Positions 1-8,056 of a stretch of 64,000 nt of DNA are shown here, piece after piece; the stretch's first letter is position 1, and each line of letters opens with the position of its first letter. The notes beneath the pieces were generated by a model that had not been told where the DNA came from, made no database searches, and saw only the letters and a list, made by a program, of their open reading frames with translations. A program made the position numbers and the translations under genes. This DNA is from a virus: the IMG/VR virus record IMGVR_UViG_3300023236_000006, positions 1 to 64,000 of that record. One strand, written 5' to 3'.

Positions 1-225
1 CTGGTCAACGCTTACTTCTCCGAAGTCTGGCTGGAACTGTAGCTCCAGTCCGTTGCTGGTGTAACCAACATTTCGGAAGTCAGCATCTGCCTCAAGCGTA
101 TCCTTTAGGGATTCGTTATCAACGTAGGCTGGCATGGCTGCGTCATTCAACTCGCCAAGTTCGTATGTAAATAGAGCTGCTGCACCAACAATGATGTTTG
201 CACTCGTACCACGTGTATATGCCAT
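1..225 (-). CDS. Major tail (tube) protein, partial
   Basis: The first 75 codons of a gene that runs off the left edge. The start is set by a good ribosome-binding site (gaggtgaaag) 5 nt before the ATG. Small N-terminal residues followed by a beta-rich segment (ALFTYELGEL, LQFQPDFGEV) and the position after the neck genes fit a tail-tube subunit. A TATAAT at 283-288 would start transcription about 50 nt upstream, giving this abundant product its own promoter. The assignment rests mainly on gene order and cannot be confirmed from the N-terminus alone. Confidence 0.6.
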   Translation of the reverse strand, partial: MAYTRGTSANIIVGAAALFTYELGELNDAAMPAYVDNESLKDTLEADADFRNVGYTSNGLELQFQPDFGEVSVDQ

Positions 226-296
226 ATTTCTTTCACCTCTTTTTCTTAATAGATAGAAAGGGCGTTTGTTTCCTCAATTACAATTATACCAGAGGT

Positions 297-854
297 TTAT
301 GAAGAACTACTCTTATGCCAGTCATAGTCAATAATTATTTTATTACCTGCAAAGGTTCTGGCTGTGCCAAAATCAACAATATCTCTGCTCTCTTCAAGCT
401 GGTAAATTTTTATCTTGTGAAAGAATGGAAGGGGGAGTGGGGTTCCTGAATCATCGACTAGAGGTGATGCTGAAGACTGCTTTGCTTTTATCCAAGCATT
501 AAGATCTTGAGCAGACTCATCCTCATTGTCTAGAAGGTCTTGAACCTTTTGAGCTAGCTCGATCATGAACGGAATGGGATTTTCTCCAGTTGCATAGAAG
601 TAATAAAGCAGCTGCTCTGACTTGATGTGTGGGAATGGGGACCTTCTCATTTTCATCATTCTATCGTAGACTGCGAACTGCCCACCACCATCTGGAAAGC
701 TTGCTGTCAAGTCTTCTATAGCTGTAGGACTGGTGGGGAAAAAGGGCAGGTTAGTGTCACCCGTAAACCCGTTGAGGGGATTCTCAGAAAAGTAATCCGT
801 AATCTTTTCTTTCATGTATCCATTAATAAAAGCTGGTGGATAAAAAATTGTCAT
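297..854 (-). CDS. Putative tail terminator / neck protein
   Basis: 185 aa, no motif I can name. It lies between a tail-completion-like gene and the major tail protein, where siphovirus and myovirus genomes usually carry the tail terminator. Its start overlaps the upstream stop (coordinates meet at 854), so it is translationally coupled. The Pro-rich N-terminus and central helical part with FYATGENPIPFMIEL are compatible with a neck component. Function is inferred from synteny. Confidence 0.5.
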   Translation of the reverse strand: MTIFYPPAFINGYMKEKITDYFSENPLNGFTGDTNLPFFPTSPTAIEDLTASFPDGGGQFAVYDRMMKMRRSPFPHIKSEQLLYYFYATGENPIPFMIELAQKVQDLLDNEDESAQDLNAWIKAKQSSASPLVDDSGTPLPLPFFHKIKIYQLEESRDIVDFGTARTFAGNKIIIDYDWHKSSSS

Positions 855-1531
855 TATAGAGCTCCCTTTGATACGTTAACGATCCAGCGATAGCCTGTCT
901 CAATACCTTTTGGCTTACCTAGACTCTTGCCCGATCTCATGTTATTCTTAAACATGGTGCCATTGCTAAAGTGTTTTGCTATACCACTATTATACAGGAA
1001 TGCTTGAGTAAAGTATTGTCTCATAAACATGTCTAGCGTTCTTTCCAAAGATCCTTGGACTTCTACTCCACCTGGATTTTCTACTCTGATTTCTTTTTTT
1101 GTAAACACAGTCTCTCCATCCACGTCAAAAACTAGAACTTGAGATGAGACGGGCCTTATGGTAACAGGAATGCCCTCTTCCATGATTCTCGCCTTGTCAT
1201 AAAATGGTACTTTCGATCCAGCTTTTACTGATGAAGACTGGCTAAGTGATGACTTAAAAGAGAGTCCCAAGTTACTAACTGTATAGTTTATATCAAAGAG
1301 TCTGGCTTCTGGGCTGCCGTTCTTGTACCACTCATATACGTGGTGAAGAGACTCTGGATTTATCCTAGCACTTGAGTCCACGAACTCTTTCATTATCTCT
1401 GTGGCGTTCTCTCCTAGGTTCCTCAGGAACATGGTCTTTCCCTTTTGGGCACCCTCGAGAAAGCCTATGGAGTAGTCTATGATGTTATTCATCTCTCTGG
1501 CAAACTTTGCCGTGTTATACGAGACCTTCAT
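854..1531 (-). CDS. Putative tail completion / neck protein (HK97 gp10-like position)
   Basis: 225 aa, basic, with an N-terminal helical part and a central beta region. It follows the connector genes directly (1 nt from 1532) and overlaps the next gene. A protein of this size at this position in HK97-like modules is usually the neck/tail-completion protein. No catalytic motif is visible, so the call is synteny-based. Confidence 0.5.
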   Translation of the reverse strand: MKVSYNTAKFAREMNNIIDYSIGFLEGAQKGKTMFLRNLGENATEIMKEFVDSSARINPESLHHVYEWYKNGSPEARLFDINYTVSNLGLSFKSSLSQSSSVKAGSKVPFYDKARIMEEGIPVTIRPVSSQVLVFDVDGETVFTKKEIRVENPGGVEVQGSLERTLDMFMRQYFTQAFLYNSGIAKHFSNGTMFKNNMRSGKSLGKPKGIETGYRWIVNVSKGAL

Positions 1532-1981
1532 TTAAATATCTACTGACTGGTTCTCAGATCTTTTAAGCATAACCTTGTAATACTCTACGTTGCCGAAAGG
1601 TCCTAGGAATGGCTCTTGACCAGCTACCTCAAATATGGTTGACTTCCCTATCCTAATGCCTGCTGTCTCGATATAGATCTGATTCCCATTCTTGTCACAA
1701 AAATTACTAACTACGATGTTTGTTATTGAAGTCTTTGCAAGCTTACTGGAGACTCTCAGGTCTGTCTTCGTTCTTCCCACGAGGGTAACTTCTTGGGTGA
1801 TGTTTACGTTTGGCTTGACATCCTCGCTCATGGCAGATCCCTGGCTGTTCATGCTCACAGCAACTATCCTGTCGGCTATCCACTGTTTCTTAATGTTTCC
1901 GTAGGCCCCCTGCTCAACTAAGGGGTAGAAAACTGTTGCCAATGTGGGGTACAAGAAATCTGGAGTCTCATTTACGGACAT
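1532..1981 (-). CDS. Putative head-closure (stopper) protein
   Basis: 149 aa, small and beta-rich, third gene after the major capsid protein. The order capsid, Ca-loop protein, connector, this gene, neck protein, tail tube places it as the head-closure or stopper subunit. It is separated by 1 nt from the upstream connector gene, so it belongs to the same translational unit. No diagnostic motif is seen. Confidence 0.45.
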   Translation of the reverse strand: MSVNETPDFLYPTLATVFYPLVEQGAYGNIKKQWIADRIVAVSMNSQGSAMSEDVKPNVNITQEVTLVGRTKTDLRVSSKLAKTSITNIVVSNFCDKNGNQIYIETAGIRIGKSTIFEVAGQEPFLGPFGNVEYYKVMLKRSENQSVDI

Positions 1982-1982
1982 G

Positions 1983-2870
1983 CTACAGGACCCCTAGTCT
2001 AGTGATAGACTTGTAATACTTTGAAAGTATTTTATCTACCATTATGTTTCCTGTTCCTTCGAATACTCGGTTATCAAACTTTATCTTAAACTGGTCAGTG
2101 CTGTAATCTGATATGTACCTTTTGTAATAGTCCAACTTGCCACACGAAATATCCTCTACTAAAAGCTCGGTGGCTTTTACGATGTCTGATGGTACGTTTT
2201 TGTATCCTGCTGCCAAGATAACCTTATAGTCTGAATTCTTAACAAAGCCACTGTTGTAATATGTCATGTGGTTGGAGTCTGTAGCTGCTAGTGGGATCGT
2301 GATTACCGCACTTTCTAAACGATTTACGCTTCCAGCGTCATAAGTAGTTTCTATGACCGAGGTCTTATCTGCAGAGATTGCAAATGCTCTGGAGTATGAG
2401 GAGGGGGCAGAGGCATCAAAGATAAGAACGTTGTTCTCGTACACCTGCAAAACTTTTCTTGACTCTACCCATATAGGCAAGTAGTCTGAACCCATTCCTA
2501 TCATCTCTAGAACATGCTTTTTGTAATAGAATCCTTCTTTTATGATCGAGTCAATTATTGCTCTTGCGATCTCTTCGTTACCTGCATACTCTGCGATTGC
2601 TGATGCGGTGTCGGCTTTAGTCTTTGGGTTTACGTATGGTCTTGTAACTTCTACTTGGTGCTCTTCTTCATCTATCTGTAACAAAAACTCTGAGTCATAG
2701 TCTGAAGGTAGCGGAATAGCAACTTTTGAATTTGCTGATGCTACTACTGTGACTGTTGATAAAGAGGAGTCCACCATATTAATAATAGACACCTCGTAGG
2801 AATCTCCTGCGACAGAGACATCTATCGATGCACTAATGGTGTTATATGGTGGAACCCTCAATATCTCCAT
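1983..2870 (-). CDS. Head-tail connector (adaptor) protein
   Basis: 295 aa. The C-terminal third (residues about 215-290) is helical, with a segment reading YKNVPSDIVKATELLVEDI, resembling adaptor proteins that bind the portal base. The N-terminal half is beta-rich with repeated Ser/Val stretches. It starts 4 nt after the upstream stop. Longer than a minimal HK97 gp6, so it probably carries an extra N-terminal domain. Confidence 0.6.
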   Translation of the reverse strand: MEILRVPPYNTISASIDVSVAGDSYEVSIINMVDSSLSTVTVVASANSKVAIPLPSDYDSEFLLQIDEEEHQVEVTRPYVNPKTKADTASAIAEYAGNEEIARAIIDSIIKEGFYYKKHVLEMIGMGSDYLPIWVESRKVLQVYENNVLIFDASAPSSYSRAFAISADKTSVIETTYDAGSVNRLESAVITIPLAATDSNHMTYYNSGFVKNSDYKVILAAGYKNVPSDIVKATELLVEDISCGKLDYYKRYISDYSTDQFKIKFDNRVFEGTGNIMVDKILSKYYKSITRLGVL

Positions 2871-2874
2871 GAGG

Positions 2875-3363
2875 TTAGCCTAGTTCCCTAGAAACCTCTT
2901 CTGGAGTAGCAAGTCTAACGTGAGACAGCTTACCGATCCATAGATCTGCAGTCTCAGGGTCTAAGATGTTGTAACCCTTGTTGATCTTTCCGACACCTTC
3001 CCAGCGGACATTACGACCAGAGTAGATAGCTACTGTCTTGTCTGTAATGTTCTTTACCTGGTTGGTAACCTTGGCTTTTGGCTTTGACGGAACATCGGTT
3101 CCAATTACTCCGTCAGCTACTGAAGTCATAGCTTTCTTTTTTGAGCCCTTATCTGACTTATAAGTAGGAGTACTGATTACTGACTCTTCCTCTACAGCTT
3201 CTGAAACAGAAGCCTCAAGTCCTAGCTCTTCTGCGAACAGTTCAGCTTCTGACTCTTTTTGAGCCTCTTCGGCCTCTTCTGCCACTGGACGTTCCCATTC
3301 TGTACCGTCCTGAACTAGACCGTCTCCGTCGCCATCACGGGCGTGTTCTTTGAAATCTGACAT
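2875..3363 (-). CDS. Acidic virion-associated protein with DxDxDG calcium-like loop
   Basis: 162 aa. Residues 10-20 read DGDGDGLVQDG, an EF-hand/dockerin-like acidic loop followed by TEWERPV, a combination I have seen in actinobacteriophage structural proteins. The middle is acidic and low-complexity and the C-terminus forms a compact beta domain. Strong RBS (aaaggag) 7 nt before the ATG. It has its own TATAAT (3392-3397) behind the terminator that follows the capsid gene. Role unknown: minor capsid, decoration or connector. Confidence 0.55.
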   Translation of the reverse strand: MSDFKEHARDGDGDGLVQDGTEWERPVAEEAEEAQKESEAELFAEELGLEASVSEAVEEESVISTPTYKSDKGSKKKAMTSVADGVIGTDVPSKPKAKVTNQVKNITDKTVAIYSGRNVRWEGVGKINKGYNILDPETADLWIGKLSHVRLATPEEVSRELG

Positions 3364-3411
3364 TTGATTCTCCTTTGCTTTCTATATGATAATTATATCA
3401 CTGAATTAAGT

Positions 3412-3449
3412 AAAAAAAAGAGGGCCAGGGCGAGATGCCCCAGCCCCCC
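3412..3449 (-). terminator. Intrinsic terminator after the capsid gene
   Basis: On the minus strand a 10-bp stem GGGCTGGGGC / GCCCTGGCCC (two G-U pairs) with loop ATCTC is followed by eight U. It lies 20 nt after the capsid stop and probably limits read-through into the neck genes. Confidence 0.85.
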
Positions 3450-3470
3450 TTAAGGTTATTTAGTTATAGA

Positions 3471-4592
3471 TTATGCATCTGCTGCAGCGTCAGCCCAAGC
3501 AATTGCGTCCTCTTCTTCCCACTGAATACCGAAACGTACGAATACGGTGTACTCAATGGTGTCCTTCTTAGCCTTGTACTCACGGTTTACAGTGATGTCT
3601 CTCTGGAAACCCCAAACACGGTTCTGTGGGAAGGTTAGATCAACGAAGCCAGCTGGGTAGTAAGGTACCTCTTGTACCTGCACACCAAGAACACGGGTAG
3701 AGCGAGCTCCACCGAATGTCTGGTCTGCGCCGTCTAGGTAACGGTCACGTCCCGATGGAGTACCAGCAGCGCCTGGATGAGATCCGAAGGCCTCAGCAAT
3801 AGCGTCTGCAAGTGTTCCGTTGTTCTTAACGATACCCTGGAATGCGTCTGTACCTGCATAGAACTTTAGGTTGTTCTTGATAGCACGGTACTTACGTGGC
3901 ATAGCCAGGATAAGGTTCTGCATGACCTCTGGGGTCCATGAGTTGTTCTCTACAGTAACTATTGACTCGTGTGCTCCACCAGTCTTAGACCTGTTTACGA
4001 ACCCGTCCATGATTGACAAGAAGTCACCAGTAGTACCGTCACCGTTGATGGCTAGGTCCTCGATGTCATTTGCAAAAGCACCTGTCATTAGACGTACTAG
4101 GTGATCCTCTAGGGCTGCGCCCTCGACTCCATCCTCTAGTGATTCAGCAGAGACTTCCCAGTCCAAACGAATCTTCTTTGTGGTTAGCTCTACCTTTGTA
4201 AAGGTAGCGCCTGTGTTGTTGTAGTCGCCAGTTGCCTGTGCTGCTGCACGGATAACACGCTCTCCAACATTAACCTTTTCTAGCTCCATGGTGTTCGCTC
4301 GCATTGTAACACGACGACCATCCTTGGCGAGAACTGTTGCATCCCATACGTAGTCAATAAAACGACGTGCCTGTTCAGGGCGTAGGATACCACTACCAGC
4401 ATCACCAGAAGGGTTGACGGCATTACCACCGCTTGTTACTCCCATGTTTGCAGTTGGAATATTTCCTAGAGTTGAAGCTCCAGGAGTAGTTACTCCTCCA
4501 ATACCTCCAGAAGCAAAAGCACCTTCTCCGTTATATAGTCCTGAGTCGTCGCCAGCTGTGTCTGGGTTGTTCTTGATAATTTCTTCCGACAT
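3471..4592 (-). CDS. Major capsid protein (HK97 fold)
   Basis: 373 aa. It follows the protease-scaffold gene, as in HK97-like head modules, and has the C-terminal beta-rich pattern of capsid proteins (DITVNREYKAKKDTIEYTVF, then FGIQWEEEDAIAWAD). The start is set at 4592 rather than the upstream in-frame ATG at 4628 because AGGAGGTGA lies 5 nt before it, the strongest RBS in the region and apt for a very abundant protein. The Gly-rich N-terminus (residues 15-60) is low-complexity. Followed by a strong terminator. Confidence 0.9.
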   Translation of the reverse strand: MSEEIIKNNPDTAGDDSGLYNGEGAFASGGIGGVTTPGASTLGNIPTANMGVTSGGNAVNPSGDAGSGILRPEQARRFIDYVWDATVLAKDGRRVTMRANTMELEKVNVGERVIRAAAQATGDYNNTGATFTKVELTTKKIRLDWEVSAESLEDGVEGAALEDHLVRLMTGAFANDIEDLAINGDGTTGDFLSIMDGFVNRSKTGGAHESIVTVENNSWTPEVMQNLILAMPRKYRAIKNNLKFYAGTDAFQGIVKNNGTLADAIAEAFGSHPGAAGTPSGRDRYLDGADQTFGGARSTRVLGVQVQEVPYYPAGFVDLTFPQNRVWGFQRDITVNREYKAKKDTIEYTVFVRFGIQWEEEDAIAWADAAADA

Positions 4593-4624
4593 ATTGTCAC
4601 CTCCTAAGTGATTGTTTAGTTTAT

Positions 4625-5992
4625 TCATTTAAATAAATCGGCAGTTTTGAGGAAACGACCGCCCCATAGGGATTGCTCAGATTTTTCCATCTGAGTTTCC
4701 TGTACAATCTCGCCGAGATCGCCAGATTTGCGGAAAGCGGTGTCAGACTCAACTGCGTCTACCCTCTTCCCAAGCTCATTAAAACCAACTTCTGCATCCT
4801 CAAGTTTTGCAGTTGCTAGGCCTAGTGATTTCTTCAGATCAGCAATCTCCTCATTTAGAGATTTTACGACTGCTGTCAGATCGCTAAAGGCTGATGTAAC
4901 TGTGGAGGTTAGCTCTGCTATCCCACTTGATACATCATCTGATTTTGATACCTCTTCAGTTACTTCAACAGTGGCTTCTGGAGAATCTGACTTTGCAGTC
5001 TTCATTTCTTCTTCTTCCTCATCCATAGTTTCAGACTTCTTGTTTTCTTCCTCATCATCTGAGTAAGACTTTTCTTCGTCTTCTTCCATGTTCTCTGTCT
5101 TTGCAACCTCTGGTGTGTCTGCTTTTGCTACATCTTCTGTAGCTACTGCTTCTACTAGGGCATCTGCCTCTGGAGCGACCTCATCTGACTTTGTTACGGC
5201 AGCTTCTGCTACCTCATTCATTTTGTCAGTCATAGGACTTACCTCCTTTGTCATCTTAGAAAGATTAATGCCTTTAGCACTATCAACTAAGAACTTCATC
5301 ATTTCTGTTTTTTCGTTATCATTCTTTTCAACGAAACCTATGTTCTTCATTTCAGAACCATCAATAGGGGTTTGAGCTGTCTCTTCTGTTGAGAGAACAA
5401 CGAGTCCAGACTCTTCATCGTAGAAGACATTTTCTATCTCGATGTCTACAAACTCGCCTTTAAGAACGTCAGCTCCGTCTACTTTTTCAACGGACAGAAT
5501 GTTTGCAAACTGGTTTGCTGGGGTATCTACCAAGGAGAGCTCTACTAAGTCGTACTCTTTAATAATACGAATAGGCTTGTCCATCTTTGCATCATAAGCG
5601 TCGTCCCACTTGTTCATTCTCCCACCAATGGAAAAACCAGAAAGGGTTCCGTCTAGAACCTTTTCCCAAGTGTCTTGTGCACCCTTAGATACGTAAGCAG
5701 AAACGTAAACTCCAGAAAAGAACTTGTTGCTTTCTGGGTCAAAGTATTTGTCTTCTTTAAAAGCTACCATCTTGCCAACTGCCAGTGGCTGGTGCATCTC
5801 TCTAATATTCCCACGAAATCTTTTAAATGCGTCGAGGCTGGCATTGGCAGTGACTATGTCATCTTGCTTGTCTACGTTGTCTAAAGTGGCAAAACCAGAC
5901 ACAATTCTACGCTCTTTATCAACCTTGGAAAAGGGCATTGAAAGTCGCAGCTTATCGCCGTCAGAATCCCACTGTGCTTTTGAAATAGTCAT
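4625..5992 (-). CDS. Prohead protease fused to scaffold
   Basis: 455 aa. Residues 1-170 form an HK97-type (U35/S78-like) prohead protease with His67 in REMHQP, the nucleophile Ser121 in GFSIGG, and the typical LVELSLVDTPAN segment near 150-160. The remaining 280 residues are strongly acidic, Glu/Lys/Ser-rich and coiled-coil (LNEEIADLKKSLG near 385), as expected of a scaffold. One gene therefore appears to supply both maturation protease and internal scaffold. A TATAAT sits 8 nt before the ATG (6001-6006), giving a nearly leaderless mRNA. Confidence 0.9.
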   Translation of the reverse strand: MTISKAQWDSDGDKLRLSMPFSKVDKERRIVSGFATLDNVDKQDDIVTANASLDAFKRFRGNIREMHQPLAVGKMVAFKEDKYFDPESNKFFSGVYVSAYVSKGAQDTWEKVLDGTLSGFSIGGRMNKWDDAYDAKMDKPIRIIKEYDLVELSLVDTPANQFANILSVEKVDGADVLKGEFVDIEIENVFYDEESGLVVLSTEETAQTPIDGSEMKNIGFVEKNDNEKTEMMKFLVDSAKGINLSKMTKEVSPMTDKMNEVAEAAVTKSDEVAPEADALVEAVATEDVAKADTPEVAKTENMEEDEEKSYSDDEEENKKSETMDEEEEEMKTAKSDSPEATVEVTEEVSKSDDVSSGIAELTSTVTSAFSDLTAVVKSLNEEIADLKKSLGLATAKLEDAEVGFNELGKRVDAVESDTAFRKSGDLGEIVQETQMEKSEQSLWGGRFLKTADLFK

Positions 5993-6011
5993 ACTACTAT
6001 ATTATAGACCC

Positions 6012-6051
6012 TTTTTGCTAAATTGTTACGCTTTTGTAATATTAGCAAAAA
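6012..6051 (-). terminator. Inverted repeat between portal and protease genes
   Basis: Perfect 10-bp inverted repeat TTTTTGCTAA / TTAGCAAAAA at 6012-6021 and 6042-6051, starting right after the portal stop. Its A/T ends give U runs on both strands, so it may act as a weak bidirectional terminator just before the protease promoter. Confidence 0.6.
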
Positions 6052-7653
6052 CTAGTTACTGGCCCTACCCTCTCCTTGTGCATTCCTACCATCTATTGTA
6101 CCAGATGAATCTGCCTGGTTATTAGATCTTTCACTATCTCTTTCACGGTTTTGTGCAAGGTTGGCTCTTGCGTCGGTTGCTTGGCGAGGAGATAAGTCAA
6201 ACATTTCATCTCCATCTGGTCGTTGTGGCAATCCTAAGGCCTCTCTTGCTTCGTTAGGAGTCATGACCTGAGTCTTTACATATGTCTCTAGAATCTGTGA
6301 CTGAGCAATTTCATCCGTCAGAGTTAGTTCGTTAAAAGCTAATTCTAAGATGTCTGTCTTTTCACGAACAATCCTGTTGAGCATTTTTTCTAGATTTGTC
6401 TGTGCTGGTCTGGCTACCTGCTCTTTAAACGTACGGTCTTGAGCGAGAGCTGCTGCAATGCTTGCTCCGTCTCCTCCTCCAATCTTAGAAAGAGGTACCT
6501 GGTGGGCTACAAGGATATCGTCACGATTTCGCATTCGGTACTCATTGAATGAGGCTTCCTGGACACCGTTCTCTATGGGTTCCATCTTAAACTCTACCTT
6601 GCTATTCTCTGTATCTCCTGGTAGAGGAATGTACAGTGTTCTGTGGGACTGACCTTTTAGGCTAGTCTGTAAGAATCTGAATAGCTTATCTTCGGCATCT
6701 CCCGATAGCTTTGCACCCTTAAGAGTAACAATGTATCTTGGAGTTGCTTTGTTAGCAAAGTAATCAATGTTGTACTGACTTGCAAGTTGATCTCCGTGTA
6801 AGGAAGATATGGCAGACATTATGTCTGGAATACCGTAAAACGTATTAAGAGGCGAGTACTCTTTGTAATGAAGAATTTCATTGGGCCTTGGGTCAGTGGT
6901 TATAGGGTTCTTGTTCTTTGCCCCAAAGTTTCTGAAGTACACAATCTTTTGACCAATAATCTGTACGTAACCATCACGGAGTCTACGTACTCTCATGGTC
7001 GTAGCTGGGATGTGTCCCACATAACCAATGTCTCCGTTTGTTTTACGACCTACTTCTAGGTAGCCATTTCCAGTTGCTTGCACATCTGTATAGAACTTCA
7101 TGAGTGTGTGAGTCATTGAGTCTTGATCGTTTAGGTTCTCTAGCCAATCTCTAAGCTCAACCTTTACTCTCTGAATTCTCTTCCTAGCTCTTGCTGTGGC
7201 CTCTTTGTCGTTGTTCATCTCAAGCTTCAGCATTGTTCTCTGGTTTGTCTCAAAATCATAACCCAGGCCCACAATGTTTTCGACCTTTGCGTCAATAGCT
7301 GCGTGGTTCGCAAACGAGGTATCATAGTAGTTCGCTAGCTCGTAAAGATTCCATGGTGGTGTGATTACGTCAAAGAGTCCGTAGCCATTATTGTATACAC
7401 TTCCAGGATTAATCTCTTTTGAGGCTGCGCCTTCACCTGTAGGAATTGCTCTTGCTGTTGCGAGATAGTTGTCTGTAGGTGGTGCAATCTTGGAGATTCT
7501 GCTAGTTCTACGCTTAAAATTTGGCTCTATGTTGATCAAGCCCTTAAGCATGTCCCAGCTTTTGTTAAACGGGTCTTGCTTTTTAAATAAGTCTTCGGAC
7601 TTTTGTTCTTGATCTAAGTTTGCCTGAATAAATGGAACTTCGTAGTCAGTCAT
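6052..7653 (-). CDS. Portal protein
   Basis: 533 aa, usual length for a PBSX/HK97-type portal. Recognisable are HYKEYSPLNTFYGIPDI near 265, the clip/stem region with SLKGQSHRTLYIPLPGD, and the hallmark HQVPLSKIGGGDGAS near 385-400. The Asn/Ser/Gln-rich C-terminus is flexible. Forms the dodecameric DNA channel at the capsid vertex. The gene begins at the stop of the preceding small gene. Unusually, no terminase lies upstream in this window: tail-fibre genes do. Confidence 0.9.
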   Translation of the reverse strand: MTDYEVPFIQANLDQEQKSEDLFKKQDPFNKSWDMLKGLINIEPNFKRRTSRISKIAPPTDNYLATARAIPTGEGAASKEINPGSVYNNGYGLFDVITPPWNLYELANYYDTSFANHAAIDAKVENIVGLGYDFETNQRTMLKLEMNNDKEATARARKRIQRVKVELRDWLENLNDQDSMTHTLMKFYTDVQATGNGYLEVGRKTNGDIGYVGHIPATTMRVRRLRDGYVQIIGQKIVYFRNFGAKNKNPITTDPRPNEILHYKEYSPLNTFYGIPDIMSAISSLHGDQLASQYNIDYFANKATPRYIVTLKGAKLSGDAEDKLFRFLQTSLKGQSHRTLYIPLPGDTENSKVEFKMEPIENGVQEASFNEYRMRNRDDILVAHQVPLSKIGGGDGASIAAALAQDRTFKEQVARPAQTNLEKMLNRIVREKTDILELAFNELTLTDEIAQSQILETYVKTQVMTPNEAREALGLPQRPDGDEMFDLSPRQATDARANLAQNRERDSERSNNQADSSGTIDGRNAQGEGRASN

Positions 7654-8021
7654 TATTCCTCATCTCCATAAAGAGATATGGTGTCTTTGGCTGCTTGGAC
7701 AGCTCCTAAGTCATTAAGGTTTGGAAGGAGTCCTTGCTTCATTCGATCTACCTGCTCAGAATACTCTTCTTCTGAAACTCGGCCAGCACCTGCTATAAAC
7801 TCGTAAGATCCATCACCATGGCCGAGGGCTGTCGCTTCGTTTGTTAGCTTCTGAAGCTGAAGAACGTCACCTTTGTGTGAAGGAATGTTTAAAACACTTC
7901 CGTGGCCGTCTGTATAAGGCTTCCCGTTTGCTTTCTTCCAAAAATAAATACCCCAGGGGTAGTCCTTGTTTAAGACTGTAATCTTTGATTTACCAATTTG
8001 CCCGTTATTATTCTCTTCCAT
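7653..8021 (-). CDS. Conserved small protein preceding portal
   Basis: 122 aa, unrecognised. Aromatic N-terminal half (YPWGIYFWKKANGKPYTDG) and a helical acidic C-terminus. The start is placed at the ATG at 8021 (a TTG at 8027 is also open): a TTGCCA-16 nt-TATACT promoter places the transcript 5' end at this ATG, so it would be leaderless and head the portal-protease-capsid transcript. Its stop overlaps the portal start. Confidence 0.6.
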   Translation of the reverse strand: MEENNNGQIGKSKITVLNKDYPWGIYFWKKANGKPYTDGHGSVLNIPSHKGDVLQLQKLTNEATALGHGDGSYEFIAGAGRVSEEEYSEQVDRMKQGLLPNLNDLGAVQAAKDTISLYGDEE

Positions 8022-8028
8022 GTACAAT

Positions 8029-8056
8029 AGTATACCACATTATACGGGAGTGGCAA
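8029..8056 (-). promoter_or_regulatory. Promoter of the head module (leaderless)
   Basis: Minus strand TTGCCA, 16-nt spacer, TATACT. The predicted start lies at or 1 nt before the ATG at 8021. An overlapping TATAAT occurs in the spacer. Confidence 0.6.

Noticed and set aside
3471-4628. Capsid start at 4628
   Set aside because: The upstream ATG lacks an RBS, whereas the ATG at 4592 has AGGAGGTGA at ideal spacing.
4728-5375. Plus-strand open frames opposite the protease scaffold part
   Set aside because: Ser/Ala/Val-rich low-complexity shadows of an acidic coiled-coil coding strand; no start signals.
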